Shown here piece by piece: positions 19,271-28,040 of a DNA stretch of 64,000 nucleotides. A model generated the notes under the pieces. That model saw only the letters and a program-made list of their open reading frames with translations, was not told the DNA's origin and ran no database searches. The stretch's first letter is position 1. Every line of letters starts with the position of its first letter. A program made the translations under genes and the position numbers. The stretch spans positions 186,001-250,000 of the forward strand of contig NZ_BJUB01000001.1 of NCBI RefSeq assembly GCF_007989805.1, given 5' to 3'. The stretch comes from Cellulomonas xylanilytica (lineage in GTDB: Bacteria; Actinomycetota; Actinomycetes; Actinomycetales; Cellulomonadaceae).

Positions 19271-22200
19271 ATGGCGGTCGGCGCAGTGGAGATCTGGGCC
19301 GCGGGCGGTGACGGGTCCGGACGGTCCGGGAGCGGCTGGGCGGTCGGCACGGGAGGCGTGCTGACCTGTCGTCACGTGCTCGACGACTATCTCGCGCGAC
19401 CGGGCGGTGTTGCCACCCTGCAGGTGCGACCCGCCAGTCTCGCCGCACCTTCGGACTGGGTGAACGCCACGCCCGTGTGGCAGCACCCGACGCTCGATGT
19501 TGCGCTGCTGCAGGTCGCTCCGGACTCGGGCCAGCACTGGGATGCCACCCTGGGCCGCGGGGCCACGTTGGCGGGCGTGGGGTCGGCACCGGCGGACTGC
19601 ACGGTGATCGGCTTCGCGGACGCCGAGGTGAAGCCCGATGGGCTCCGGGAGACCGACCAGGTGCACGGTGTCCTGCTGGTCGGTGGGGGAGCCCGGGACG
19701 CCGCCGGTCTGGTGCCGTTCGACGTGGGTGCGAGCGTGCCCGACGACCACGCGCTGTGGTCCGGCATGTCTGGCGCTGCGGTGCTGGATGCGCGGCAGCG
19801 CGTCGTCGGCGTCGTGGTGCAGGCACGGCCAGACCGGCAGCGTCGCCGGCTCCTCGTCCTGCCGAGCTCCAGGTTCGGCGGCGATATCCCGCCGCACGAC
19901 ACCGGCTTCGACGCCGTCCTGCGCGACCCGCACGAGCACCTGTGGCGCAGCGCCGTCGACCCGGCGTCGCTGACGCCGTCGGGCGAGCCGGGGCCGCTCT
20001 CGGGGTTCGGCTCGCTGCGCGTCTTCGGGGTACGCGGACGGACAGCGGGCGGAGCCCGCGGGGGGGATCTCGGCTACGTCGTCCGGCGGGAGCCGGACCG
20101 TGCGCTGGACGCTGCCCTCGACGTCGCCGCACGTCCCGGCGGTCCGATGGTGCTCGTCGTCGGTGACTCCGCGTCCGGCAAGAGCAGGATCGCGGCTGAG
20201 GCGGTCCGGCGGCACCCCGCGATGCGGGACCGGCGGCTGCTGGTGCCACAGATGCGTGGCGGCCTCGCCCGGATCCTCGACTCGGGGCTGGCCCTGGACA
20301 GTGACGTGCTGTGGCTCGACGACCTGGACAAGTACCTCGGTGACGGCCTCGACGTCCACGTCCTGGAGCGGGTTCGCATCGAGCATCCGAGTGTCACGTG
20401 CGTGGCGACCATCCGGGCCAACCAGCTGCTGTCGCGCCAAGGGGAGCTGGCAGACCCGGCCTGGACCTTCCTCACGGACCCCGCGAACGTGACGCAGGTC
20501 AGGATCCCGTCCCGGCTCACCACGGCCGAGCTGACGGACGTCGAGGCGATGGACGTCGACGAGTCCCTGCTGCGCGCGCTGCGGGGCGGCACGGGACTCG
20601 GCGAGTGGATGGTGGCCGGTCCGGAGCTCCTGCAGCGTCTGGATCACGCTCCGGTGCACGAGGCCGCGCTGGTGCACACGGTGGTCGGCTGGTACCGCAC
20701 AGGGTTGCAGCAGCCGCTCGACGTGGAGACCGCGCAGGAGCTCTGGCTCGAGGCGCTCCCCGCCCAGGACGCCCGACGGGTTGCCGACCTTCCCGTGGCG
20801 GACCGGAAAAAGCTGTTCAAGCGGGCCTTGGCGTGGGCGCGCGAGCCCGTCCTGGACCAGGACCTGTACGAGCAGGCCCTCGTCCAGGTGCGGACGTCCG
20901 GACTCGTGCCGCACGACTACGTGGTCGACCACGTGTCCCGGGTCCCGCAGGAGCATCCCATCAGCAGTGAGACCTGGAACCACGCGTTCGAGGTCGTGGC
21001 GACGATGGACGAGGACGAGCGGTCGTCGAGCCTGTGGGAGGTGGGCGCGCGCGCGTTCGGTCAGATGGCGCCCGAGCACGCCCTGCGAGCCATGCACGAC
21101 CTCGCCGACGAGGGCTCGGGTCTCGCCCGGCTCAACTGCGGAGCCGTGCTCCGCACCCTCCACCGCGAGCGCGACGCCCTGGCCGAGTACGACGAGATCG
21201 TCGCGACGGCTGACTCCACAGGTGCTGCCCTCGTGGCGCGAGCCCTGGTGAACCGGGGCGACGTCCTCGTCGGCCTGGGGGACCTGGCGGGCGCGCTCGA
21301 GGCCTACGACGCGGTACTGACGCGGTTCGCCGAGGCCACCGACGAGGAGGTGCTGCAGGGTGTCGCCACCGCGCTCAACCACAAGGGCGCTGCCCTCGGT
21401 CGGCTCGGCCGGTTCGCCGACGAGCTCGCGGTCTACGACATGGTGCTGCAGCGATTCGGCGCCGCGACCGCACCAGGTCTGCGCCGCCAGCTGGCCAAGG
21501 CCCTGGCTGCCAAGGGCGCTGCCGTCTCCCTCCTGGGTGAGAGCGAGTGGTCCCTCAGCGTCTACGACGAGCTCGTGGCGCGGTTCCGCCACGACGACGA
21601 CCCCGTCATCGGCAGAGAGGTGGCTGTCGCCCGGCTCCACGACACCCGTCCGGACTCCGCCCCCGAGACGGCGGAAGCGCGGCGTGCCGTCTACGAGCGG
21701 CTGGCCGCGAGTCTCGACGCCGACGGCACACATGGCCTCGTGCTCGCGGGCACCCCCGACGACCCGAAGGCCGTCGGAGCGGTCTCGACGGAGCCTGCTG
21801 CCAAAGCCGTGCTCTTCGACGCGGGCGCCGACGAGGCGGACGGCAGCCGGAGCAGCAGCCACCAGATGGTGACCCGGCTCGTCCGGATGGCCCTGGACGA
21901 CCAGCGTGACCCCGACGAGGGGCCGTCCTGGTGCTACGACGAGCTGATGCTCCGCTACGCCGACGACCCGGACGTCACCGTCCGAGCGCGGGTCGCCGAC
22001 GCCCTCGTCGACAAGGCGCTCTGGGTCGGGAAGAACCTGAGCCCCGAGGCGGAGATCGGGGTGTACGACGACCTCGTCGCGCGCTTCGACACGGAAGTGG
22101 CACCGCCCGTCCGGGCGCAGGTCTCTCGTGCGCTGCTCTACAAGGCCATCACGCTGGGCCAGCTCGGCCGCGACGACGCGGCTGCGGAGTGCTACGACGA

Positions 22201-25200
22201 CATCGTCGTGCGCTACGGGCATGACGACGACCCCGAGGTGCGCGCGAACGTCGCTCGCGCACTCTCCAACAAGGGAGTGACGGTCGGTCGGTTGCACTCG
22301 CCGACGAGCGAGCTCGCCGTGTACGCCGAGCTGCTGTCCCGGTTCGCCGACGACGACACCCCTGCCATCCGTGAACAGGTTGCCGGCGCGATGGTCAACC
22401 TGGCGGTGGCGGTCGGCATCACGCAGACCGTAGAGGCCGAGCTCGAGGTGTACGCCGACCTGCTCACGCGCTTTCCGGAGCGCGGCGCCGGGGTCGATCA
22501 GCACGTGGCGCGAGCCATGCTGTTCCAAGGGATCACGTTGGGGCAGCTGGGCCGCGAGAGCGACGCGCTCGCGACCTACGACGCGTTGGTGGAAAGGTTC
22601 GGGCGGGACCGGACGCCTGCCGTTCGGGCCATGGTGGCCGCGGGGCATCTCAGCAGAGCCGCGACGCTGGTCTCGACAGCGGGCGCGGACGAGGCGATGC
22701 ACAGCTACGAGACGCTCGTCGAGACGTTCTTCGATGACGTCAACCCGGCCGTCCGCCTCCGTGTGGTCGAGGCGTTCGTGGCGATCGGCGCACTGCGGGA
22801 GCAGCTCGGCTCGTTGGACGGCGCCATCGCGGTCTACGACAGCCTCGTGGATGCGTTCGGCGACGACACCGACACGACCGTCCGGACCCATGTCGTCCGG
22901 GCACTCGTCGACAAGACCGCGGCACTCGGCAAGCTCGGGCGCTACCGGCACGCGGTCCGCGCGTGTGACGAGATCGTCGCCCGGTCGGTGGACGACCTGG
23001 ACATCCCCGCCCTGCGCGAGAACGTCGTCCTCGCGATGATCAACAAGGCGAGCGCCCTACGCATGCTGCAGGACAGGCGGGCGGAGCTCGCGGCCTACGA
23101 CGAGGTCGCGGCACGCTTCGGGTCGGACGACGTCCCGGGGGTACGCGCCATGGTCGCCGGCGCGCTGCTGGACAAGTCGATCGCCGTCACCCAGCTCGAG
23201 GGATGGGAGGCCGGCCTCGAGGTTCTCCGAGACCTCGTGGCACGGTTCCAGGATGACGGCGCACCCGAGGTGCGCGTCGTGGTCGCGAACACCTACGCAC
23301 AGATCGCCATCGTGCTGGCCGGTCAGGAGCAGTACGCCGCCGCGATGAGGAGCGTGGACCAGCTCGTCGACCTCGTCAATGACGACGACGACCCCGGCGT
23401 CCGGGTGGCCGTCGCGCACGCCCTGGCCCAGAAGGCTCACACTGCCGCGGTCTCGCAGCCACCGGAACAAGCCATTGAGGCATACGCCGACTTCGTCGAG
23501 CGCTGCGGTGCGGACCCGAGTGCGTACGTGCGTGGGCTCGTCGTCAGCGCGCTGCTCGACAAGGCCGTCCTGGTGGGCAAGGTCGACGGACCGGATGCGG
23601 AGATCGCGGCCTATGACGAGCTCATCGCCCGCTACGAGAACGACGACGACCCTGACGTGCGCAGCCAGGTGGCGCGAGCGATCAGGTACAAGGCGCTGAC
23701 ACTCCTCCCGGCGGGCCGCGACGACGAAGCCCTGAGCCTCTACGACGACCTCGTGGAGCGCCTGGGTGACGACTCCAACGCGCAGACGCGGGTCGAGGTC
23801 GTGCTCGGTCTCGGCGGCAAGGCGGCAGCCCTGACCGAGCACGGAGACGTCGAAGCAGCGATGGCGACCTACGACGACATCGCCGCGCGGTTCGGCAGGG
23901 ACGAGGCGGTCGAGGTCCGGGTGGCCGTCGCGGAGGCGTGGTTCGTCAAGGCCTCCGCCGTCGGTGGGCTTCGTGGCGAGGGTGAGGCGGTCCTGGTCTA
24001 CGACGCCATCGACGACCTGTACGGCCAGGACCCGCGACCCGAGCTACGGGGGATCGTCGCCTGCGCGGCGTTCGAGCGCGCCCTGGTTCTGGCGGAGGCC
24101 GAGTCGCCGGCCGCGGAGCTCGTCGCCTACGGGGACCTGGTGACGCGGTTCCGGGACGACGAGGAGCCGGGGGTCCGGGAGTACGTGGCCAAGGCCATGG
24201 CGAACGCCGCCATCGTGCTGGACGGGCTCGGCTCGTGGGACCAGTCGTTGGCGACGGCTGACGAGGTCGTCGCGAGGTACGGAGACGACCCGGACCCGGG
24301 CATGCGTGCCACCGTCGCCCGGGTCCTCGTCTCCAAGGCGTCCACCCTCCGACGCCTGGGAGCGACCCGCTCGGAGATCGCCACGTACGACGACATCATC
24401 GACGCCTACCGCGACGACGTCGCCGCGCGCCCCCACGTGGCGCGCGCTCTGTTCAACAAGGGGGTGGCGCAGGGCTCGCTGGGCGCGACGGCGCTCGAGC
24501 TCGCGGCTTACGACGAGCTCGTCATCGGCTTCGGTGACGCCGAGGATCTCGAGGTGCGTGAGTCGGTCGCGATGGGGATGGTCAACGCCGCCATCACGGT
24601 GGACGACGCGGGCGAGCACGAGGCGGCCGTGCAGCGGTATGACGACCTCGTGAGCCGGTTCCACGACGACCCCGAGCCCGAGATCCGCCTCCAGGTGGCC
24701 GGTGCGCTGCTCAACCGTGGCGTCGTCCTCGGGCGTCTCGAGTCCAGTGCCGTCGAGATCGCCGTGTACGACGAGCTGGTGGCGCTGTACGGGGACGACC
24801 CGGCCCCCGCCATGCGTCTGTGCGTGATCAGGGCCTTGGTCAACAAGGCCGTCGCCCTGGGTCGCTCCGACCGGTCCGAGCTCATGCTGGAGACGTACGG
24901 CTCCGCCATCGAACGGTTCGAGGAGGACATCGACCCTCAGATGCGTGACCAGGTGGCGCATGCTGCTCTCAACCGCGCGGTCACCCTGGCGCGGCTCGGT
25001 CGTGACGAGGAAGCGGTCGTCCAGTTCGGCGAGCTGGTCGACAGGTTCGGGCCCGACGCGGGGCCGAGCATCCGAGCCGTCGTCGCCGCCGCGATGGTGG
25101 GCGGCGGTGACGCCCGCGAGCGGCTCGGGCGACCAGATGAGGCGCGCGCGATGTACCAGGACGTCGCGTCCAGGTATGGAGACGCTGACGACGAGCCGAC

Positions 25201-25780
25201 GCAGGCCCAGGTCGCCGCTGCCCGGCTGAACATCGCACGGTCGCTCGCCGCAGCCGACCGGACCGTCGAGGCGGCCACGGCCTACGACGAGCTCGTGGAA
25301 GGGTGGCGCGATGCGGGCACCGAGACGCTCCCGATCCTCCTGACGGCGATCGTCGACCGCGCGGTCCTTCGAGGTCGCGACGGTTCCCCGCAGGAGGAGA
25401 TCGACCTGCTCGACGAGCTCGCGGACCTGTCCGGTGCGCGTCGCCCGGAGGTCCGAGGGCAGCTCGCTCGCGCCGAGGTGTGCAAGGCCGAGGCGGCCGG
25501 CGCCCTGGGGCAGACCGAGCGCCGGATCTGGCTGTGCGGGCAGCTGGCTCGCAACGCCGCCGACGACCCCGAGCCGGAGGTGCGGATCTGGGTAGCGAGG
25601 GCGATGCTCGACAAGGGGGACGTCCTGGGAGAGACAGAGCAGCGCGACCGCCAGATCGCCGCGTACGACAAGCTGATCGCCCGGTATGCGGACGATGAGG
25701 ACGCGGATGTCGCCGAGCTCGTCGCCCGCGCACGGCGGCAGCGGGATGCGCTGCTCGTCGATGGTCTCGTCCGGCTGTAG
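19271..25780 (+). CDS. Giant trypsin-like serine protease - P-loop NTPase - TPR array protein (2169 aa)
   Basis: Three parts are visible. Residues 1-215 are a trypsin-fold peptidase with an intact triad: His35 (LTCRHVLDD), Asp76 (HPTLDVALLQV) and Ser167 (WSGMSGAAVL). Residues ~265-590 are a P-loop NTPase with Walker A GDSASGKS (298-305), Walker B VLWLDDLDKY (Asp350/351) and a sensor-like CVATIRANQ, resembling the STAND class of signalling ATPases. From ~600 to the end run about 34 TPR-like repeats of 43 residues, typified by ARALSNKGVTVGRL then YDDIVVRYGHDDDPEVR. There is no signal peptide or membrane helix, so it acts in the cytoplasm. ATG 19271 has GGAGG 8 nt upstream; GTG 19262 would overlap that site. 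By analogy with STAND systems, repeat-mediated recognition should drive NTP-dependent assembly that turns on the protease; this is inference. Confidence 0.88.
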   Translation: MAVGAVEIWAAGGDGSGRSGSGWAVGTGGVLTCRHVLDDYLARPGGVATLQVRPASLAAPSDWVNATPVWQHPTLDVALLQVAPDSGQHWDATLGRGATLAGVGSAPADCTVIGFADAEVKPDGLRETDQVHGVLLVGGGARDAAGLVPFDVGASVPDDHALWSGMSGAAVLDARQRVVGVVVQARPDRQRRRLLVLPSSRFGGDIPPHDTGFDAVLRDPHEHLWRSAVDPASLTPSGEPGPLSGFGSLRVFGVRGRTAGGARGGDLGYVVRREPDRALDAALDVAARPGGPMVLVVGDSASGKSRIAAEAVRRHPAMRDRRLLVPQMRGGLARILDSGLALDSDVLWLDDLDKYLGDGLDVHVLERVRIEHPSVTCVATIRANQLLSRQGELADPAWTFLTDPANVTQVRIPSRLTTAELTDVEAMDVDESLLRALRGGTGLGEWMVAGPELLQRLDHAPVHEAALVHTVVGWYRTGLQQPLDVETAQELWLEALPAQDARRVADLPVADRKKLFKRALAWAREPVLDQDLYEQALVQVRTSGLVPHDYVVDHVSRVPQEHPISSETWNHAFEVVATMDEDERSSSLWEVGARAFGQMAPEHALRAMHDLADEGSGLARLNCGAVLRTLHRERDALAEYDEIVATADSTGAALVARALVNRGDVLVGLGDLAGALEAYDAVLTRFAEATDEEVLQGVATALNHKGAALGRLGRFADELAVYDMVLQRFGAATAPGLRRQLAKALAAKGAAVSLLGESEWSLSVYDELVARFRHDDDPVIGREVAVARLHDTRPDSAPETAEARRAVYERLAASLDADGTHGLVLAGTPDDPKAVGAVSTEPAAKAVLFDAGADEADGSRSSSHQMVTRLVRMALDDQRDPDEGPSWCYDELMLRYADDPDVTVRARVADALVDKALWVGKNLSPEAEIGVYDDLVARFDTEVAPPVRAQVSRALLYKAITLGQLGRDDAAAECYDDIVVRYGHDDDPEVRANVARALSNKGVTVGRLHSPTSELAVYAELLSRFADDDTPAIREQVAGAMVNLAVAVGITQTVEAELEVYADLLTRFPERGAGVDQHVARAMLFQGITLGQLGRESDALATYDALVERFGRDRTPAVRAMVAAGHLSRAATLVSTAGADEAMHSYETLVETFFDDVNPAVRLRVVEAFVAIGALREQLGSLDGAIAVYDSLVDAFGDDTDTTVRTHVVRALVDKTAALGKLGRYRHAVRACDEIVARSVDDLDIPALRENVVLAMINKASALRMLQDRRAELAAYDEVAARFGSDDVPGVRAMVAGALLDKSIAVTQLEGWEAGLEVLRDLVARFQDDGAPEVRVVVANTYAQIAIVLAGQEQYAAAMRSVDQLVDLVNDDDDPGVRVAVAHALAQKAHTAAVSQPPEQAIEAYADFVERCGADPSAYVRGLVVSALLDKAVLVGKVDGPDAEIAAYDELIARYENDDDPDVRSQVARAIRYKALTLLPAGRDDEALSLYDDLVERLGDDSNAQTRVEVVLGLGGKAAALTEHGDVEAAMATYDDIAARFGRDEAVEVRVAVAEAWFVKASAVGGLRGEGEAVLVYDAIDDLYGQDPRPELRGIVACAAFERALVLAEAESPAAELVAYGDLVTRFRDDEEPGVREYVAKAMANAAIVLDGLGSWDQSLATADEVVARYGDDPDPGMRATVARVLVSKASTLRRLGATRSEIATYDDIIDAYRDDVAARPHVARALFNKGVAQGSLGATALELAAYDELVIGFGDAEDLEVRESVAMGMVNAAITVDDAGEHEAAVQRYDDLVSRFHDDPEPEIRLQVAGALLNRGVVLGRLESSAVEIAVYDELVALYGDDPAPAMRLCVIRALVNKAVALGRSDRSELMLETYGSAIERFEEDIDPQMRDQVAHAALNRAVTLARLGRDEEAVVQFGELVDRFGPDAGPSIRAVVAAAMVGGGDARERLGRPDEARAMYQDVASRYGDADDEPTQAQVAAARLNIARSLAAADRTVEAATAYDELVEGWRDAGTETLPILLTAIVDRAVLRGRDGSPQEEIDLLDELADLSGARRPEVRGQLARAEVCKAEAAGALGQTERRIWLCGQLARNAADDPEPEVRIWVARAMLDKGDVLGETEQRDRQIAAYDKLIARYADDEDADVAELVARARRQRDALLVDGLVRL
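21188..25770 (+). repeat. Array of ~129-bp coding repeats (43-residue TPR-like units)
   Basis: Tyr codons opening the YDxL helix recur every 129 bases (for example residues 679 and 722). About 34 units are recognisable. They are well diverged in DNA, so the array is old rather than a recent tandem expansion. Residues ~790-885 break the pattern with a region that matches no unit, after which the period resumes at Tyr889. Confidence 0.85.
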
Positions 25781-25833
25781 GACACCGGCCGGCTCCGGCC
25801 GTTGTCATGCACTCCATTGCTCTGGGCGTGCGA

Positions 25834-25864
25834 CACCCCCGCCGCCACGAGGGCGACGGGGGTG
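25834..25864. terminator. Hairpin terminator between the protease gene and glnA1
   Basis: A 13-bp stem with one mismatch (CACCCCCG... / ...CGGGGGTG, loop ACGAG) lies between the convergent protease-TPR gene and glnA1. It lacks a U-tract but is strong and placed to serve both. Confidence 0.6.
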
Positions 25865-25913
25865 CCGGTACTGCAGGTCACCGCCTCACGGGAGCAGCCG
25901 CGAGGCGGGACGA

Positions 25914-27338
25914 TCACACGTCGTAGTAGAGCTCGAACTCGTGCGGGTGCGGCCGCAGACGGATCGGGTCGACCTCGGCGTTGCGCTTGTAGTCGATCCA
26001 CGTCGCGATCAGGTCGGGCGTGAAGACGTTGCCCGCCGTGAGGAAGTCGTGGTCGGCCTCGAGGTGGTCGAGCACCTCGCCGAGCGAGCCCGGGACCTGC
26101 TGGATCGCGGCGTGCTCCTCGGGGGGCAGCTCGTAGAGGTCCTTGTCCACCGGGTCCGGCGGCTCGATCCGGTTCTGGATGCCGTCGATGCCGGCCATGA
26201 GCATGGCCGCGAACGCCAGGTACGGGTTCGACGACGGGTCCGGCACGCGGAACTCGATGCGCTTGGCCTTCGGGTTCGACCCGGTGACCGGGATGCGGAT
26301 GCACGCGGAGCGGTTGCGGGCCGAGTAGACCAGGTTGACCGGGGCCTCGAAGCCGGGGACCAGGCGGTGGTAGGAGTTCACCGTCGGGTTGGTGAACGCC
26401 AGCAGCGAGGGCGCGTGCTTGAGCAGGCCACCGATGTACCAGCGCGCGACGTCGGACAGGCCGCCGTAGCCCTTCTCGTCGAAGAACAGCGGCTCGCCGT
26501 CCTTCCAGAGGGACTGGTGGACGTGCATGCCGGAGCCGTTGTCTCCGAAGAGCGGCTTCGGCATGAAGGTCGCCGTCTTGCCGTTCTCGTGGGCCACGTT
26601 CTTCACGACGTACTTGAAGAGCATGACCTTGTCGCCCGAGATGGCGAGCTTGTCGAACCGGTAGTTGATCTCCTGCTGGCCGGCGGTGCCGACCTCGTGG
26701 TGGGCGCGCTCGACACCGAGGCCGAGGGCGTCCAGCTGCAGGCTGATCTGGTCGCGGATGTCCGAGAAGCCGTCGACCGGAGGGACGGGGAAGTAGCCGC
26801 CCTTGTAGGGGATCTTGTGGCCGAGGTTGCCACCCTCCTCCTCACGGCCGGTGTTCCAGGCCGCCTCGAACGAGTCGATCGAGTAGAACGACTCGTTCTG
26901 CTTCGTGTGGAAGCGGACGTCGTCGAAGATGTAGAACTCGGCCTCGGGGGCGAAGAACGCCGTGTCCGCGATGCCGGTCGACTTGAGGTACGCCTCGGCC
27001 TTCGCGGCGACCTGACGCGGGTCGCGGCTGTAGGGCTCGTCGGTGTACGGGTCCACGATGTGGAAGTTGATGTTCAGCGTCTTCTCGACCCGGAAGGGGT
27101 CCAGGTACGCGGTGCTGATGTCGGGGATGAGCTTCATGTCCGACTCGTGGATCGCCTGGAAGCCGCGGATCGAGGACCCGTCGAACATCTGGCCCTCGGT
27201 GAAGAAGTCCAGCTCCAGGGAGTAGGCCGGGACGTTGAAGTGCTGCATCGTGCCGGGCAGGTCACAGAACCGGACGTCGACGAACTTCACGTCCTCGCTC
27301 TTGATGAACGCCAGGACTTCCTCTGGCTTGCTGAACAT
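25914..27338 (-). CDS. glnA: Glutamine synthetase type I (GlnA1)
   Basis: The main ammonia-assimilating enzyme: glutamate + NH3 + ATP to glutamine, a cytoplasmic dodecamer. The 474-residue length is typical. [10 protein letters not shown], the catalytic [37 protein letters not shown] and [17 protein letters not shown] are all in place. The loop [10 protein letters not shown] carries the adenylylation target Tyr402, the site GlnE would modify. ATG 27338 has AGGAG 6 nt upstream. A GlnR-like box lies ~83 bases upstream, so nitrogen limitation probably induces it. The gene starts the glnA1-RDD-DUF4191-lip block, and the accessory island separates it from glnE. Confidence 0.98.
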   Translation of the reverse strand: MFSKPEEVLAFIKSEDVKFVDVRFCDLPGTMQHFNVPAYSLELDFFTEGQMFDGSSIRGFQAIHESDMKLIPDISTAYLDPFRVEKTLNINFHIVDPYTDEPYSRDPRQVAAKAEAYLKSTGIADTAFFAPEAEFYIFDDVRFHTKQNESFYSIDSFEAAWNTGREEEGGNLGHKIPYKGGYFPVPPVDGFSDIRDQISLQLDALGLGVERAHHEVGTAGQQEINYRFDKLAISGDKVMLFKYVVKNVAHENGKTATFMPKPLFGDNGSGMHVHQSLWKDGEPLFFDEKGYGGLSDVARWYIGGLLKHAPSLLAFTNPTVNSYHRLVPGFEAPVNLVYSARNRSACIRIPVTGSNPKAKRIEFRVPDPSSNPYLAFAAMLMAGIDGIQNRIEPPDPVDKDLYELPPEEHAAIQQVPGSLGEVLDHLEADHDFLTAGNVFTPDLIATWIDYKRNAEVDPIRLRPHPHEFELYYDV

Positions 27339-27420
27339 CCGCTGCTCCTCGGTCGGTGGTACCCGTGGGGTCGGGCAAGGCGAGGCTACGAGCGCCTGGT
27401 TTCTCTGTCGTGTACCAAGT

Positions 27421-27436
27421 GTTTCGACAGCGTTAC
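27421..27436 (-). promoter_or_regulatory. GlnR-type box upstream of glnA1
   Basis: Read on the glnA1 strand this is GTAAC-N6-GAAAC, an exact match to the gTnAC-n6-GaAAC half-site arrangement of actinobacterial GlnR. A second, poorer GTTAC half-site starts 20 bases further upstream (its plus-strand copy is GTAAC at 27452-27456). Confidence 0.7.
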
Positions 27437-27523
27437 GGGGCCGTCCCTCGTGTAACGAATGTTGACCTTAGCCCTGGGCAGGGCGCGGCCGGTGCGTGTC
27501 TCACCGGTGGGCCGGGCGTCGCC

Positions 27524-27529
27524 TACCCT
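27524..27529 (+). promoter_or_regulatory. -10 element of the RDD gene (leaderless)
   Basis: TACCCT ends 6 nt before the GTG start; no ribosome-binding site is present. Confidence 0.55.
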
Positions 27530-27535
27530 TCTGGG

Positions 27536-28036
27536 GTGGCAGATCGCGGTGACCTCAGCTCCTGGCTCGGCGGCGGGCCCGCACCCGACCCCAGCAGCAG
27601 CCGGGGTGCACGGCTCGGCCTGCCGGCCTCCGGGTCGGGCGCGCTCGCACCCCTCGGCCGACGTGTGGCCGCGCTCGTCATCGACTGGGTGGCGTGCCTG
27701 GCGATCTCGGGTGCGTTCTTCGCGAACGTCCCCGACGCCTTCCTGCTGAGCCGTGGCAACCCGATGGCGACCCTCGGCATCTTCGCCCTGGAGAACGTGC
27801 TCCTGGTGGGCTCCATCGGGCACACCCTCGGGCACCGGCTCCTCGGGCTGCGCGTCCGCCGGGTGTTCCCGGGCCGGACGGGCGACGACGCGGCCTGGGC
27901 CACGATGGCGCCCGGCTTCCTCAGCGCCCTGACCCGCACCGTGCTCCTGTGCCTCGTGATCCCGGCGGTCGTCTGGGACTTCGACGGCCGGGGGATGCAC
28001 GACCGGGTGGCCGGGACGGCGATCGTCCGCCGGTGA
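27536..28036 (+). CDS. RDD family membrane protein
   Basis: A 166-residue protein with a Gly/Pro/Ser-rich N-terminal 45 residues and an RDD domain: GRRVAALVIDWVACLAIS holds the family's Arg and Asp, and GHTLGHRLLGLRVRR and MHDRVAGTAIVRR are the later signatures. Three membrane segments. Function in transport or membrane homeostasis is not established. The GTG start at 27536 is chosen from the leaderless -10 element. An RDD gene beside glnA1 and DUF4191 is a conserved actinobacterial arrangement. Convergent with the methyltransferase gene, 4 bases apart. Confidence 0.88.
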   Translation: MADRGDLSSWLGGGPAPDPSSSRGARLGLPASGSGALAPLGRRVAALVIDWVACLAISGAFFANVPDAFLLSRGNPMATLGIFALENVLLVGSIGHTLGHRLLGLRVRRVFPGRTGDDAAWATMAPGFLSALTRTVLLCLVIPAVVWDFDGRGMHDRVAGTAIVRR

Positions 28037-28040
28037 CCGA

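Noticed and set aside
19271-20230. Possibility that the trypsin-like domain is an exported HtrA/DegP-type protease
   Set aside because: No signal peptide, membrane helix or PDZ domain is present; it is fused to a cytoplasmic NTPase and TPR array.
19163-22951. 1262-codon open frame antisense to the giant protease/NTPase/TPR gene
   Set aside because: It mirrors a high-GC coding strand, has Arg/Val/His-biased composition typical of antisense frames, no ribosome site, and would overlap the well-supported catalytic and repeat motifs of the plus strand.
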